Assembly: GCA_040954595.2 (NCBI GenBank) | Contig: CM082577.2 | Coordinates: 19,468,001 to 19,532,000, forward strand | Direction: 5' to 3' | DNA from: Balanoglossus misakiensis | Lineage: Eukaryota > Hemichordata | Length of the DNA stretch: 64,000 nt | Shown: positions 10,327 to 22,479 of the stretch, in pieces | Position numbering within the stretch: position 1 is the stretch's first letter | Layout: each line of letters begins with the position of its first letter | Program-made: the position numbers and the translations under genes | Notes under the pieces: model-generated | The model's input: only the letters and a program-made list of their open reading frames with translations | The model's database searches: none | What the model was told of the DNA's origin: nothing

Positions 10327-11910
10327 CCGGGGGGAGGGGGTGGGGGGGTGGGGGGTTGACTCATGAACGCTGCCCTCTAGTGGCTACTAAATTGACCAAT
10401 CAGAGTGCAGCATTCTGACTCACTCATATGCGCGTCTTGTCGACAGTAAAGGCTCGAAAAACCCCGTTTTTGAACAGAATGTGATCATAGAAATAAATCA
10501 CGATCACAAATTTAGAAAGTTACATTATGTGTGAAACACCAGACATTTTTTCCCGTATGATACTGCATCTGTGTTTATTTTACAGAGAGTTGAAATTGAC
10601 ATACCCAATCTTAAAGTAGGACCTTAAAAAAGTTAATTAGCTGTGTTTTGGGCATTATTGCATGAAAACGGTCAGGCGATATCCATTTAAAAAGCATTTT
10701 TGAGTTTTTCTTCATCATAACAATTTAAAAACATGAAAGCGCCACTAAGCGCCTCTTTCTAAAACCCCGTATGACCGTGTTGAATTACACGCCCGAAAGT
10801 GGGTAGTATTTCTGTGACTCCCATAGACAATGTGTTTGGCACACGGGCATTACAGTGTACGCTGCTCGAGTAACAGATACAAACAGGCGCAAATTATTTT
10901 GTCTACGCAATATTCCAAGAATCGTGATCAAGTATCTTACAAAATACCAAAATCACTCATGGCCCTGCGTTAGACCTAGCTATATATCAGGGCTATATAT
11001 AGCGAACAAGGTCGCCTGAGTCCGCTCAGAAGTAGCAGTACTAACAGAGTGTGGAGACGTCGACGTGAGACACAACACCGGTAACAAATCGTTACGGCAC
11101 TTAATCTTCTCGGTTCGGCCTTTAATTTACACATACCCTGCCGTTTCGGCCCAGACGCAAACCAATTCTGCAACTTGCAGTTCAGTAAAGTTGGCGAACG
11201 GGATAGGCCTAGTCCAGGAACGCCGGGAGCAGGGCTAGTGAACGGGACAAAACGACATACTACTAGTAATAAAAGCGAGCGTGTTGTCAGATCGGTGGGA
11301 CTGTCATATCATGAAGAAATTACGATCCCGGGATTACGATAGGCATGAAGGGGCATTATAACGTGCGAGCGTGAAACTGACATGGAAATGATCGACAGTA
11401 CGGTATAGCACAGTGACAGTGGGTAGAGCGAGCGTGTTGCATTTTACCACGTTTGTTTACAACACACAGTGACTTGACCTGCGGTCGCCAAGCAGTTTAC
11501 GATCTCGTGGATCGTGGTTGGACTGACAAAAATGACAAAGAAACAGAAACAAATTAGGAAGTATTATAGGTCTGTCTCCTCGAAGTCGCATATTGTGCAA
11601 AACACAAGGCGCATCAGACGTGTTGCCCAGACACCGGAAGTTAGCAGTTCGCTTGCCTGGTTTGAAATGTGCGGCTGTGGTAGAAAATTACCCACTGTAC
11701 TTTGCGGCGTGAGTCGCCCCCCCTGCCTCGCTTGCTAACCTTCGTGTTTCTCTCAACTGATTCCATAAGGTCCCATGGTATACATTATTGACCTCAGAGT
11801 AAATGCTTCATGAAAAAAAGAACATATCACCAAATAACTATTATTTGTCGTTCATTTTAATTTATTTTCAAGTATTTCAGAGAGGTTGGTTTATTGAACA
11901 GGGGCACACG
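10327..11910. other. Intron sequence, no recognised feature
   Basis: Begins with a G-rich run (10328-10360). A basic 74-codon open frame at 11514-11738 (start VGLTKMTKKQKQIRKYYRS) has no family I recognise and no copy elsewhere in the window. A fragment like the 3' end of family D (ATAAGGTCCCATGGTATA) lies near 11765. Confidence 0.4.
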
Positions 11911-12015
11911 TAGCCATGCGTCCAGGTCTGTGTGTTCACGTTGTTACACGGCCTCCACTGTGATGGCAGAGGCCACGTAATGCCACAAACACACAGACCT
12001 GTATGCGGGGCTAGA
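11911..12015. mobile_element. Short TIR element (AGGTCTGTGTGTT family), small copy
   Basis: Inverted ends TAGCC(A/C)(T/C)GC and CAGGTCTGTGTGTT (11923 and, inverted, ending 12001) enclose fewer than 50 bp. The same TIR is at 57462-57706. Flanking sequences GGGGCACACG and GAGACACACG agree at 8 of 10 bases and may be a decayed target duplication. Confidence 0.55.
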
Positions 12016-13270
12016 GACACACGAGTTTGGTTAGGTATTTTGGCCTTTTGTTTTGTGGTATACAGCAATTTAGGAGGAAGGTTTTATAATGTACTCGAAT
12101 AGTGCACCTCTCAACAATCGTTTTGTCAGCTCTTCTGCACTGTCACCTATGTAAAAGCCAACGTTGCAGATCTGCGCCATACCAAATCGTCTTGACATGA
12201 ACTTCGCATCTTTCTTGGGTTTCAAAAGGAATTCCCCCTTCACTTTGAGATGAGAGTCATTACTCTTGCCAGAAAGTTGGCACTACCTCCTCTTTACACT
12301 TTTTACCCTTCATATGTTAGTGCGGCGGCATTTTTATCAAAGATATTGTCAGCATCTCTTCGAAGTTCATGCCGCTCGCCAAATCTCAGCTGTGATTTGC
12401 CGTAGTGGGACAAACCAACAGCATAGACTCATTGTATGATGACCGTTTTTATGATGTTGTAGCTGTGATTAAAATCTGATAGAACACTGATTTTACAGAA
12501 GGATGTATGGGGATATTATAGCATATTTTATCCAATCAGAATTATAGTAAATTCTGTATATGTAAATACCAATACCGATCCAACCAATGCTTTGCCCCCT
12601 CCACTTTTCCAAAACAAAACTACCATAGTCAAATCAAAGTCCCCTTTTCATGAGTTCGACATCTGTCAATGAGCTTTATAATCTGTAGTTTCTCTCCAGG
12701 AAAGGAAACAACTGTTGTCTAAACAGGTGTTACCCCGGTAGTACTTGCCATGATTCATGTACACCCACACACCTCAAACAGAAAAAAATAGCGATCACCG
12801 AATGGGTCAGCGACCTCCATTCTATTCTGAGTGAGGCTGTAATTGTGTTGCGTAAGTATTTTTTTAATATAAATTTTATCATTTTAATCCACCGTGGCTT
12901 TTAGTTATACCAGTGTGACTAGGTAGTAGAAATGGTGGGTTGAAATAACCATGGTTATACATGTATTTTGACATTTGTTTTTTAGTTCGGTTTGCTTTAT
13001 CTGTGTGTTTGGATGAGGAAACTGTCAGTAGAGTCTGACAGAATTGTCTATGTTTTTCCAACAGTATCTGTTGACTAATTTAAAGTGCTGTTGAGGACTG
13101 TAAATCAGGATTTGCAAAATTAGATAATATTTGAAAATAGTTAATATGATTTCATTCTTCATTTGATGCATTGACGTTTTAGGTTTGAATACCTCAGTTT
13201 TCATTTGACAGTCACAGAGAGGCATAAACAAAAAAGCTGCAATCATGCGTTAACATTTACCATGTATCTG
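12016..13270. other. Intron sequence, nothing recognised
   Basis: AT-rich, low-complexity in parts. No repeat shared with the rest of the window and no convincing exon until the SWIM-like segment. Confidence 0.4.
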
Positions 13271-13284
13271 AATTTTTTTTACAG

Positions 13285-13516
13285 TGAGCATGGAACATGC
13301 AAACATTGTGTTGCATTGTTGTTTAGCATCAACGACTTCGATAGACGCCACAAAGACAGAAATATTCAAGTTGGTACTGATGTTCCCTGTAAGTGGGATA
13401 AACCCCGCAAAGAGTCCACTCCTATGGAAATAGATGAGCTTGCAATTAGAAAGGATAAGTCTGAACCTGACACACCAAGACCAACAATGTCCAACTATTA
13501 TCCAGGTGCCATTTGA
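13285..13516 (+). pseudogene. SWIM zinc-finger-like exon or remnant
   Basis: Preceded by a good acceptor (polypyrimidine tract then TTTTTTTACAG). It codes SEHGTCKHCVALLFSINDF, then VPCKWDKPRKES and MEIDELAI. The CKHCVALL segment resembles the second half of SWIM zinc fingers, and PCKWDKPR recalls the following part of large SWIM/YqaJ-type proteins common in invertebrates. The first Cys pair would be in an exon I cannot find. Could be an old gene fragment or part of an unrecognised transposon; opposite strand to TBL3. Confidence 0.4.
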
Positions 13517-13678
13517 TGTCCCATACCGTAAACTATCTTCGGGGCGAGAACAATAGAAAGTGCCAAATACAGGCGTTGCATGTATGATAAGAAATTATAT
13601 CCTAAATTTCAAAGCAATCAGAGAAAAAAATTCAAAGCAATCCAACAAGCAGTTTCACAGAAAATATTTGTTCAATTG

Positions 13679-14219
13679 AGGGATTACACAAGAAAAAGTC
13701 TACACTGGAGTACATGGCCATATACAGACAGACAGACACACACACACACACACACACACAGCGAGAGATCAATGGGCAAGCACTGACTGACCCATAAGCT
13801 GCCAATGGCATATGTACTGTACATACACTAAATAGAATAGCTGGCCTCTTTAAAACTTAGCCAGTTATGTAATCATTCAGGAATTTGCTGTGTATATCAA
13901 TCACACTGAGGGGGCTTCCTGCCTAATTAAAACAACTCAATAATTAAAAGTAAATACACACCACTTTCCAAAGCAATCTGCCCTGTCCAGTAGTTCTCGA
14001 GTTACTGAGTTTTGACCAAATTCACATTTGCATATTTTTGGCAATGACAACTTCATTTGAACAAACTCCCATCTACAGCCCAGCCTGCATCTGCACACCA
14101 AATATCAAGGTGATACACGCAGTGGTTTTCAAGTTTTTTATGTGGACGGACATACAGACATACATACATACAGACGCAACCGATCCCATAAGGTCCCATG
14201 GTATATACCAATGGGACCT
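13679..14219 (+). mobile_element. Family D repeat, 5' truncated
   Basis: Aligns with 43640-44197 and 1880-2376: GGATTACACAAGAAAAAGTC, a (CA)n run, AACTTAGCCAGTTATGTAAT, the CATA microsatellite and the terminal hairpin AGGTCCCAT...ATGGGACCT (14191-14219). The first 70 or so bases of the family are missing. Confidence 0.7.
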
Positions 14220-15109
14220 AAAAATTCCCCGCCCATTTATTGAGTAAAAAGTAGCAAAGTCAGGTATCACTGGCGCCTTATCATTTATCTGAACCCAGGG
14301 AGTGGGTGTGGCTTGGGCAGGGCCGTAGCATGGCGATCGCAAATGTATGCGTAACTCTAGGTTACGTTATCACCCATGAGTTTATCTGCTTTGTCTTGAG
14401 GCAATAGTATAATCCAAGACAGAGTAACATAACAGAAAAATTGCCTCATTCATGGAGCATGACTTAATGCGACGGCCGAAAGCCCATGTTGACTGAGTGT
14501 GGTCTATGTGTATCATTCAAAAACACGGAATGAATGAACGAATAAACAAACAGACGAGCGCTTATGACTGTACAGTCGTAGTACACGTTTTGACTGTCAA
14601 TGCGGGTTTCCTATGCTGGACTGAAATGTAGGAACAAAGTCGTTTGATAGACTGTTACGCCTACTGCAGTAAATAAGCCATCGTCACGTGCTGGGTTTTT
14701 GAAATGTAGAACAAGTAACTTCGTAGGACTTCATATGATGATATACTAGTAGTTCACATACAAAATTGTGAAAAAAATAGATCCAGACTGTGATACAGAG
14801 AATTTCAGGTTGTGTGAAACTTTACTAGTATGGCGAATGTCTGGCTATGTATAGCTTCGCAGCCTGGTAGAGGAACTGTGATTTGACTCATGAACTGCAC
14901 GCAACGTTAGTTACGCGGGTTGCTTTGATAGTGGAGTTATGTTTATCCCATTGAATTTCTTCCCCCGCCCGACAAATAGAAAATTGAATACCTGATAACA
15001 TATCAAGTACTTTAGCTTGTGAAAACGGTCGTCATTTCTATTTTGATTTATCGGGACGCTCCTGTCAATAGCCTTGGCCAAACAATAGTTACGATGACAA
15101 GTGGAAAAA
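14220..15109. other. Intron sequence, nothing recognised
   Basis: No repeat, exon or RNA gene recognised between family D and the family A array. Confidence 0.4.
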
Positions 15110-16695
15110 TATAGCTGCAAGCAGCGATGACGGGCACAAGCTTAAGCTGAAGGTCAAAGGTCATATGTGGTCACCCAAAATTTGGGCAAACAGTTTTGAC
15201 CCCCATACTAGTCCAGGTCCAACAGAAACCTGACCTCTAGCCCTATTGGTTTGTCTGAAATTAGATATGCACATAATTAATGATGTAAAGTGTAAGACTC
15301 CATTAATAGTTCAATCCATCAAAACACAAATGCTGTACCTGTTCTAGATGCCGAGATATAGCAAAGTAGGTCAAATGTCACCTGAGGTCACCCTAAATTT
15401 GGGCAAAATTTTTGACCCCATACTGATCCATGTCCCACAAGAACAAAACCTCTAGCCCTATTGGTTAGCCTGGAATTACGTATGCACATAATTAATGAGA
15501 TATGCAGGTGTCACAGGTGACCCCCAATTTTAGCTTTTCAATTTTAGTCCCAACCCTCCAAACGCCAAGTCTGTGCCTGCTCTGGTTGCCAAGATATGGT
15601 AAATTAGGTCAAAGGTCACCTGAGGTCATGCAAAATTTGGGCAAGAAATTTTGACCCTATACTGGTCCATGTTCAACAAAAATCAAACCTCTAACCCCAT
15701 TGGTTAGCCTGGAATTAGGTATGCACATAATTAATGAGATAAGCAGGTGTCACAGGTGACCCCCAATTTTGTCTTTTCAATTTTAGTCACAACCCTCCAA
15801 ACGCCAAGTCTGTACCTGCTGTGGATGCCGAGATATAGGAAAGTAGGTCAAAGGTCACCTGAGGTCACCCAAAATTTGGGCAAGAAATTTTGACCCCATA
15901 CTGGTTCATGTTCAGCAAAAATCAAACCTCTAGTCCTATTGGTTGGCCTGGAATTAGGTATGCACATAATTAATGAGATAAGCAGGTGTCACAGGTGACC
16001 CTCAATTTTGGCTTTTAAATTTTAGTCCCAACCCTCCAAACGCCAAGTCTGTACCTGCTCTGGATGCCGAGATATAGGAAAGTAGGTCAAAGGTCACCTG
16101 AGGTCACCCAAAATTTGGGCAATTTTTTTTTACCCTATACTGGTCCATGTCCCACAAGCACAAAACCTCTAGCCCTATTAGTTAGCCCAGAATTAGGTAT
16201 GCACATAATTAATGAGTTAAGCAGGTGTTACAGGTGAGCCCAAAATTTTGCCTTTTATTTTGGTCCCATTTTGCTCACGGGCCAATAGAGAGTCACAGTA
16301 CAGGACCATTGCACAGATGTGGACATAGCATCATAGCTTAACTATAGAAAGTATAGGCCTATGGCTGGGTCCAAAAAATATGAAATATAATATTTAAAAA
16401 TCTTCTTCTCAAAATTGACTTGGCCCAGAGCCTTGAAATTTAGCATGTAGGACACTGACCATATGGTCCGCAAAATGATTGCACAGAATTTTGATATCGT
16501 CATTCATATGCAAATTAGGCCCATTTGAAAACTTTGCCCATATATGGTCATCAGGTCATGTGACTAATTACACATTCACGAGGGTACTGCACGAGCTCTC
16601 ATAGACCTGCACCATTGTGCCAAGTTTGAGATTTGTAGGTTCAGCCGTTTTCAAGATCTACCTGAGCAAAAAAACTACACAAGAAAAAAAAAAAA
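15110..16695 (+). mobile_element. Family A repeat, copy A1
   Basis: Begins TATAGCTGCAAGCAGCGATG followed by the 5' motif GGGCACAAGC. It contains several head-to-tail units of about 230-240 bp (CATAATTAATGAGATAAGCAG ... GATATAGGAAAGTAGGTCAAAGG) and then a unique 3' part (AATCTTCTTCTCAAAATTGAC to AAAAACTACACAAG). The 3' hairpin is missing; the next copy follows directly. Perfect DR1 sites AGGTCAAAGGTCA occur at about 15151, 15606, 15845 and 16084. No protein. Confidence 0.8.
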
Positions 16696-18094
16696 ATATA
16701 GCTGCAAGCAGCGATGACGGACACAAGCTTAAGCCGAAGGTCAAAGGTCATATGTGGTCGCCCAAAATTTGGGCAAAAAGTTTTGATCCCAATACTAGTC
16801 CAGGTCCAACAGAAACCAGACCTCTAGCCCTATTGGCTTGTCTGAAATTAGATATGCGCATAATGAATGATGTAAAGTGTAAGACTCCATTAATAGTTCG
16901 ATCCATCCAAACACAAATGCTGTACCTGTTCTGGATGCCGAGATATAGGAAAGTAGGTCAAAGGTCACCTGAGGCCACCCGAAAGTTGGGCAAAAATTTT
17001 TGACCCCATACTAGTCCAGGTCCAACAAAAACCAGACCTCTAGCCCTATTGGCTCGCCTAGAATTAGATATGCACATAATTAATGAGGTAAAGTATAAGG
17101 CTCCATTAGGAGTTCCATGCCTCCAAATGCAATGCCTGTATCTGCGTGGGTTGCCGAGATATGGTAAAGTAGGTCAAAGGTCACCTGAGGTCAACCAAAA
17201 TTGGGCAAGAAATTTTAACCCCATACTGGTCCATGTTCAACAAAAATCAAACCTCTAGCCCTATTGGCTAGCCTGGAATTAGGTATGCACATAATTAATG
17301 AGATAAGCAGGTGTCACAGGTGACCCCCAATTTTGTCTTTTCAATTTTAGTCACAACCCTCCATACGCCAAGTCTGTACCTGCTGTGGATGCCAAGATAT
17401 ATGAAAGTAGGTCAAAGGTCACCTGAGGTCACCCAAAATTTGGGCAAACATTTTTGATCCCATACTGGTCCATGTCCCACAAGAACAAAACCTCTAGCTG
17501 TATTAGTTAGCCTGGAATTAGGTATGCACATAATTAATGAGTTAAGCAGGTGTTACAGGTGAGCCAAAAATTTTGCCTTTTATTGTGGTCCCATTCTGCT
17601 CACGGGCCAATAGAGAGTCACTGTACAGGACCATTGCACAGACGTGGACATAGCGTCATAGCTTAACTATAGAAAGTATAGGCCCATGGCTGGGTCCAAA
17701 AAATATGAAATATAATATTTAAAAATCTTCTTCTCAAAATTGACTTGGCCCAGAGCCTTGAAATTTAGCATGTAGGACACTGACCATATGGTCCGCAAAA
17801 TGATTGCACAGAATTTTGATATCGTCATTCATATGGAAATTAGGCCCATTTGAAAACTTTGCCCATATATGGTCATCAGGTCATGTGACTAATTACACAT
17901 TCACGAGGGTACTGCACGAGCTCTCATAGACCTGCACCATTGTGCCAAGTTTGAGATTTGTAGGTTCAGCCGTTTTCAAGATCTACCTGAGCAAAAAAAC
18001 TACACAAGAAAAAAAAAAAAAAAAAAAAAAAAAAGATGAAAAACCCCAGTAATACCAATAGGGCACAAGCCTGCTTGGCTTGTGCCCTAAAAAA
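16696..18094 (+). mobile_element. Family A repeat, copy A2, with 3' hairpin
   Basis: Same 5' start with GGACACAAGC (one base changed), fewer internal units than A1, the shared 3' part, a long A run, and the terminal hairpin at 18060-18088 with stem GGGCACAAGCC and GGCTTGTGCCC. DR1 sites at about 16738, 16955, 17171 and 17409. The next copy begins after six A residues. Confidence 0.8.
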
Positions 18095-19170
18095 TATAGC
18101 TGCAAGCAGCGATGACGGGCACAAGCTTAAGCCGAAGGTCAAAGGTCATATGTGGTCACCCAAAATTTGGGCAAAAAATTTTGACCCCATACTAGTCCAG
18201 GTCCAACAAAAACAAGACCTCTAGCCCTATTGGTTCGCTATAAGGCTCCATTAGGAGTTCCATGCCTCCAAATGCCAAGGCTGTATCTGCATGGGTTGCC
18301 GAGATACAGTAAAGTAGGTCAAAGGTCACCAGAGGTCACCCAAAATTGGGCAAGAAATTTTAACCCCATACTGGTCCATGTTCAACAAAAATCAAATCTC
18401 TAGCCCTATTGGCTAGCCTGGAATTAGGTATGCACATAATTAATGAGATAAGCAGGTGTCACAGGTGACCCCCAATTTTGTCTTTTCAATTTTAGTCACA
18501 ACCCTCCAAACGCCAAGTCTGTACCTGCTGTGGATGCCGAGATATAGGAAAGTAGGTCAAAGGTCACCTGAGGTCACCCAAAATTTGGGCAAAAATTGTT
18601 GATCCCATACTGGTCCATGTCCCACAAGAACAAAACCTCTAGCCCTAATAGTTAGCCCGGAATTAGGTATGCACATAATTAATGAGTTAAGCAGGTGTTA
18701 CAGGTGAGCCCAAAATTTTGTCTTTTATTTTGGTCCCATTCAGCTCACGGGCCACTAGACTGTCACTGTACAGGACAATTGCACAGACGTGGACATAGCG
18801 TCATAGCTTAACTATAGAAAGTATAGGCCTATGGCTGGGTCCACAGATATGACAAATAATATTTAATAATCTTCTTCTCAAAATAGACTTGGCCCACGGC
18901 CTTGACATTTGGCATGTAGGACACTGACCACATGGTCCGCAAAAATTGCTAAAAGAATTTTGATATCTCCATTCATATGCAAATTAGGCCAATTTGAAAA
19001 CTTTGCCCATATATGGTCATCAGGTCACATGACTTATTAAACATTCACGAGGGTACTGCACCAGCTCTAATAGGCCTCCATCACTGTGCCAAGTTTGAGA
19101 TTTGTAGGTTGAGCCGTTTTCAAGATCCTATTGGGCAAAAAAACTACACAAGAAAAAGAAGAGGATGAAA
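18095..19170 (+). mobile_element. Family A repeat, copy A3, shorter
   Basis: 5' start and GGGCACAAGC motif intact; a deletion near 18238 removes part of the first units. It ends at AAGAAGAGGATGAAA without hairpin. DR1 sites at about 18136, 18316 and 18554. Confidence 0.8.
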
Positions 19171-20656
19171 TATAGCTGCAAGCAGCGATGACGGGCACAA
19201 GCTTAAGCCGAAGGTCAAAGGTCATATGTGGTCACCCAAAAATTGGGCAAAAAGTTTTGACCCCCATACTAGTGCAGGTCCAACAGAAACCAGACCTCTA
19301 GCCCTATTGGTTTGTCTGAAATTAGATATGCACATAATTAATGATGTAAAGTGTAAGACTCTATCAATAGTTCGATCCATCCAAACACAAATGCTGTACC
19401 TGTTCTGGATGCCGAGATATAGGAAAGTAGGTTAAAGGTCACCTGAGGCCATCCGAAAGTTTAGCAAAAATTTTTGACCCCATACCAGTCCAGGTCCAAC
19501 AAAAATCAGGCCTCTAACCCTATTGGTTCGCCTAGAATTAGATATGCACATAATTAATGAGGTAAAGTATAAGGCTCCATTAGGAGTTCCATGCCTCCAA
19601 ATGCCAAGGCTGTATCTGCGCTGGTTGCCGAGATATGGTAAAGTAGGTCAAAGGTCACCTGAGGTCATCCAAAATTGGGCAAGAAATTTTAACCCCATAC
19701 TGGTCCATGTCCCATAAGAACAAAACCTCTAGCCCTATTAGTTATCCCTGACTTAGGTATGCACATAAATAATGAGATAAGCAGGTGTCACAGGTGACCC
19801 CCAATTTTGGCTTTTCAATTTTAGTCCCAACCCTCCAAACGCCAAGTCTGTACCTGCTCTGAATGCAGAGATATAGGAAAGTAGGTCAAAGGTCACCTGA
19901 GGTCACCCAAAATTTGGGCAAAAATGTTTGATCCCATACTGGTCCATGTCCCACAAGAACAAAACCTCTAGCCATATTAGTTAGCCTGGAATTAGGTATG
20001 CACATAATTAATGAGTTAAGCAGGTGTTACAGGTGAGCCCAAAATTTTGTCTTTTATTGTAGTCCCATTCTGCTCACGGGCCAATAGAGAGTCACTGTAC
20101 AGGACCATTGCACAGCCGACGTGGACATAGCGTCATAGCTTATCTATAGAAAATATACGCCTATGGCCAGGTATAAAAATATGAAAAATAAAAAATCTTC
20201 TTCTCAAAATAGACTTGGCCCACGGCCTTGACATTTGGCATGTAGGACACTGACCACATGGTCTGCAAAAATCGCTAAAAGAATTTTGATATCTCCATTC
20301 ATATGCAAATTAGGCCCATTTGAAAACTTTGCCCATATATGGTCATCAGGTCACGTGACTAATTAAACATTCACAGGGATACTGCACCAGCTCTCATAGG
20401 CCTGCACCATTGTGCCAAGTTTGAGATTTGTAGGTTCAACCGTTTTCAAGATCTACCTGAGCAAAAAAACTACACAAGAAAAAAAAAAAAAAAAAAAAAA
20501 AGATGAAAAACCCCAGTAATACCAATAGGGCACAAGCCTGCTTGGCTTGTGCCCTAAAAACCCCAGTAATACCAATAGGGCACAAGCCTGCTTGGCTTGT
20601 GCCCTAAAAAAACCCAGTAATACCAATAGGGCACAAGCCTGCTTGGCTTGTGCCCT
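19171..20656 (+). mobile_element. Family A repeat, copy A4, with three 3' hairpins
   Basis: Intact 5' start, internal units, shared 3' part, A run, then three tandem copies of a 50-bp end unit (ACCCCAGTAATACCAATAGG plus hairpin) with hairpins at 20527-20555, 20577-20605 and 20628-20656. DR1 sites at about 19212, 19645 and 19883. The multiplied 3' end suggests read-through or repeated termination during copying. Confidence 0.8.
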
Positions 20657-21179
20657 AAAAAGATTTGCGTGTACCATAATTCCCCCAGTCCCTGGAATTC
20701 AAACGCTTTTATTGTCAGTCCTGTTTCACTTCGGCAATCGGCAAATGTTCTGTTTCTCCCAAAACATGTCGATCAACTCTCGACTTATTCTCCCCACTCA
20801 TGGACTGTTTCGAAACCTTGCAAACAAAGTGTCAAAGTTCACATATCAACTTTGCCCAAGGTCTTCAAAAATGGTTTTGTCATGACAGGAAATAAAGCAG
20901 CAGTTGTTTTTTCAGCACTGTTTTACACTTTTGGCGTAAGATATGCACCGATAAACGGTTACATAACATTTACGATGCACACAGTATTTGCAGAGAGTAA
21001 ACACTGGCATAGCACCGGTGTCAAAACATACAGTGAGAACAATACTTTAGTTTTCATATTACAGATCACAACTCAATCGTATGTTAAACATGGTGGGGAA
21101 AATAATCAGGACTACTGGAAAGTAGCGTCTTCCCTTATGACAAATTACTACATACATGAACCTGTAACTAGACACTTAC
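20657..21179. other. Intron sequence, nothing recognised
   Basis: No shared repeat or exon found between the family A array and TBL3 exon H. Open frames here show no known family. Confidence 0.4.
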
Positions 21180-21315
21180 CTTATCATGTGCTTTCTCAGT
21201 TAACTTCACTTGTAGAGCCACAACCTGACTATCTTCAGATTGTACAGCTGTTGGTAGGTTCCATACTTTGAGTGTGTTGTCTTGACTACCACTTACAATA
21301 AACTTTGGTGACAGC
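21180..21315 (-). CDS. TBL3: TBL3 exon H (WD40 repeat)
   Basis: 136 bases coding LSPKFIVSGSQDNTLKVWNL, then a variable loop and VKLTEKAHDK. Matches LKESFLVTGSQDCTVKLWPL...RCHDK. Acceptor TTCACCAG|G, donor TAAG|GTAAGT, phase 0 at the end. The following intron (about 16.8 kb) is the largest seen here and holds the family A array, the deleted DIRS copy and foldbacks. Confidence 0.93.
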
Positions 21316-21393
21316 CTGGTGAAAATGACATAATTATCCAAAAAGGAATCTGTTATTCTTCCAAGCACTGATTGCTTCAGACAAACCAAAAAA

Positions 21394-21628
21394 TCGCGTC
21401 GAGGACACTGTGGTCCCATCTGGGGATCACACAAGAAAAAGTCTACACCAGAGTACATATACAGACAGTCAGACAGACACACACACACATAGAGAGAGAT
21501 CAACGGGCAAACACTGACTGACCCATAAGCTGCCAATGGCATGTGTGCTGTACATACACCAAATAGAACATCTGGTCTCTTTAACAGTTAGCCAGTTATG
21601 TAAACATGCAGGAATTTGCTCTGTGTAC
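21394..21628 (+). mobile_element. Family D repeat, 3' truncated
   Basis: Starts TCGCGTCGAGGACACTG then GGTCCCAT, has GATCACACAAGAAAAAGTC, a short (CA)n, and ends within GCAGGAATTTGCT. The 3' half and hairpin are absent. Confidence 0.7.
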
Positions 21629-22479
21629 AACTTCCCCAATGACAAAGAACTATGTACTGGTAAATTCTCTTCTAGAGATAAAAAAATTTATGGTATAAGA
21701 CAAAATATCCTACAAAATATAAACATCCTGAATTACCTATGGTTTGATTCCATTATAATTCTAAAGAAGCCCCTCCTATTAACTTTGACTTACACCTCAA
21801 CTTTAAAGTAATCAGCCATATAATTTATGAGAAATATAATTTTTTATCAAAATTAGAAAATATGCCCCAAAATACAAGATATTGCCCCCACAAAACATTG
21901 ACACTTTAATCATAGGTTTTGTAAATCATCATGAGAACACACCCAGGAACCTTCAAATTGAATTTCAAAGCAATGGGGGTAGAGGGATCTTAGAAAGAGT
22001 TTTGACCAAAAATGCATTTATGTAGAGGTGCCTCAGAAGGCTATCTGCGACCGAAAGTGCGAGTCGCACTTTTGTGGCAAGTCACTATCTGCGACTGTCT
22101 ATAATGGTACAGGCCTCGAACTTTACTTTATGGCTCACCTGCCTAATGGGCAGGTACACTAAACAATTTACCTGCCCAACAATTGTTTTACCTGCCCACG
22201 CCAAGTTCACACATTTTTCAGTGCAGATCGTCATTTACATGTGACCTTCTGCCAAGGGCTCTAGTAACCGCTTTAAATTTAGTATTAAAATTTGGCCCCA
22301 CACACATAAATGGCCCACCACAAATATATTCTGTATTTTCCCCAGGATGACCAAATTCAGAATTTCAGTTTCAGATCTATAATTCTTAGAAAATGATTAC
22401 TGATTAGTTCAAAAACATCCTAAGACAGCTCAGTACAAAAGATGACACATTCAGTGAATGAGACAACAAAACACGCAGT
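21629..22479. other. Intron sequence, nothing recognised
   Basis: AT-rich. A short inverted repeat TGCGAGTCGCA lies near 22059 and repeated ACCTGCCC motifs at 22137-22200. No gene or shared repeat recognised. Confidence 0.4.

Noticed and set aside
15110-20656. Possible satellite DNA
   Set aside because: The four copies differ in length and have defined 5' and 3' ends with hairpins, so they are better read as adjacent copies of a mobile element with internal tandem units.
20648-21271. 207-codon plus-strand frame overlapping TBL3 exon H
   Set aside because: It starts inside the family A end unit and runs antisense through exon H; no family similarity.
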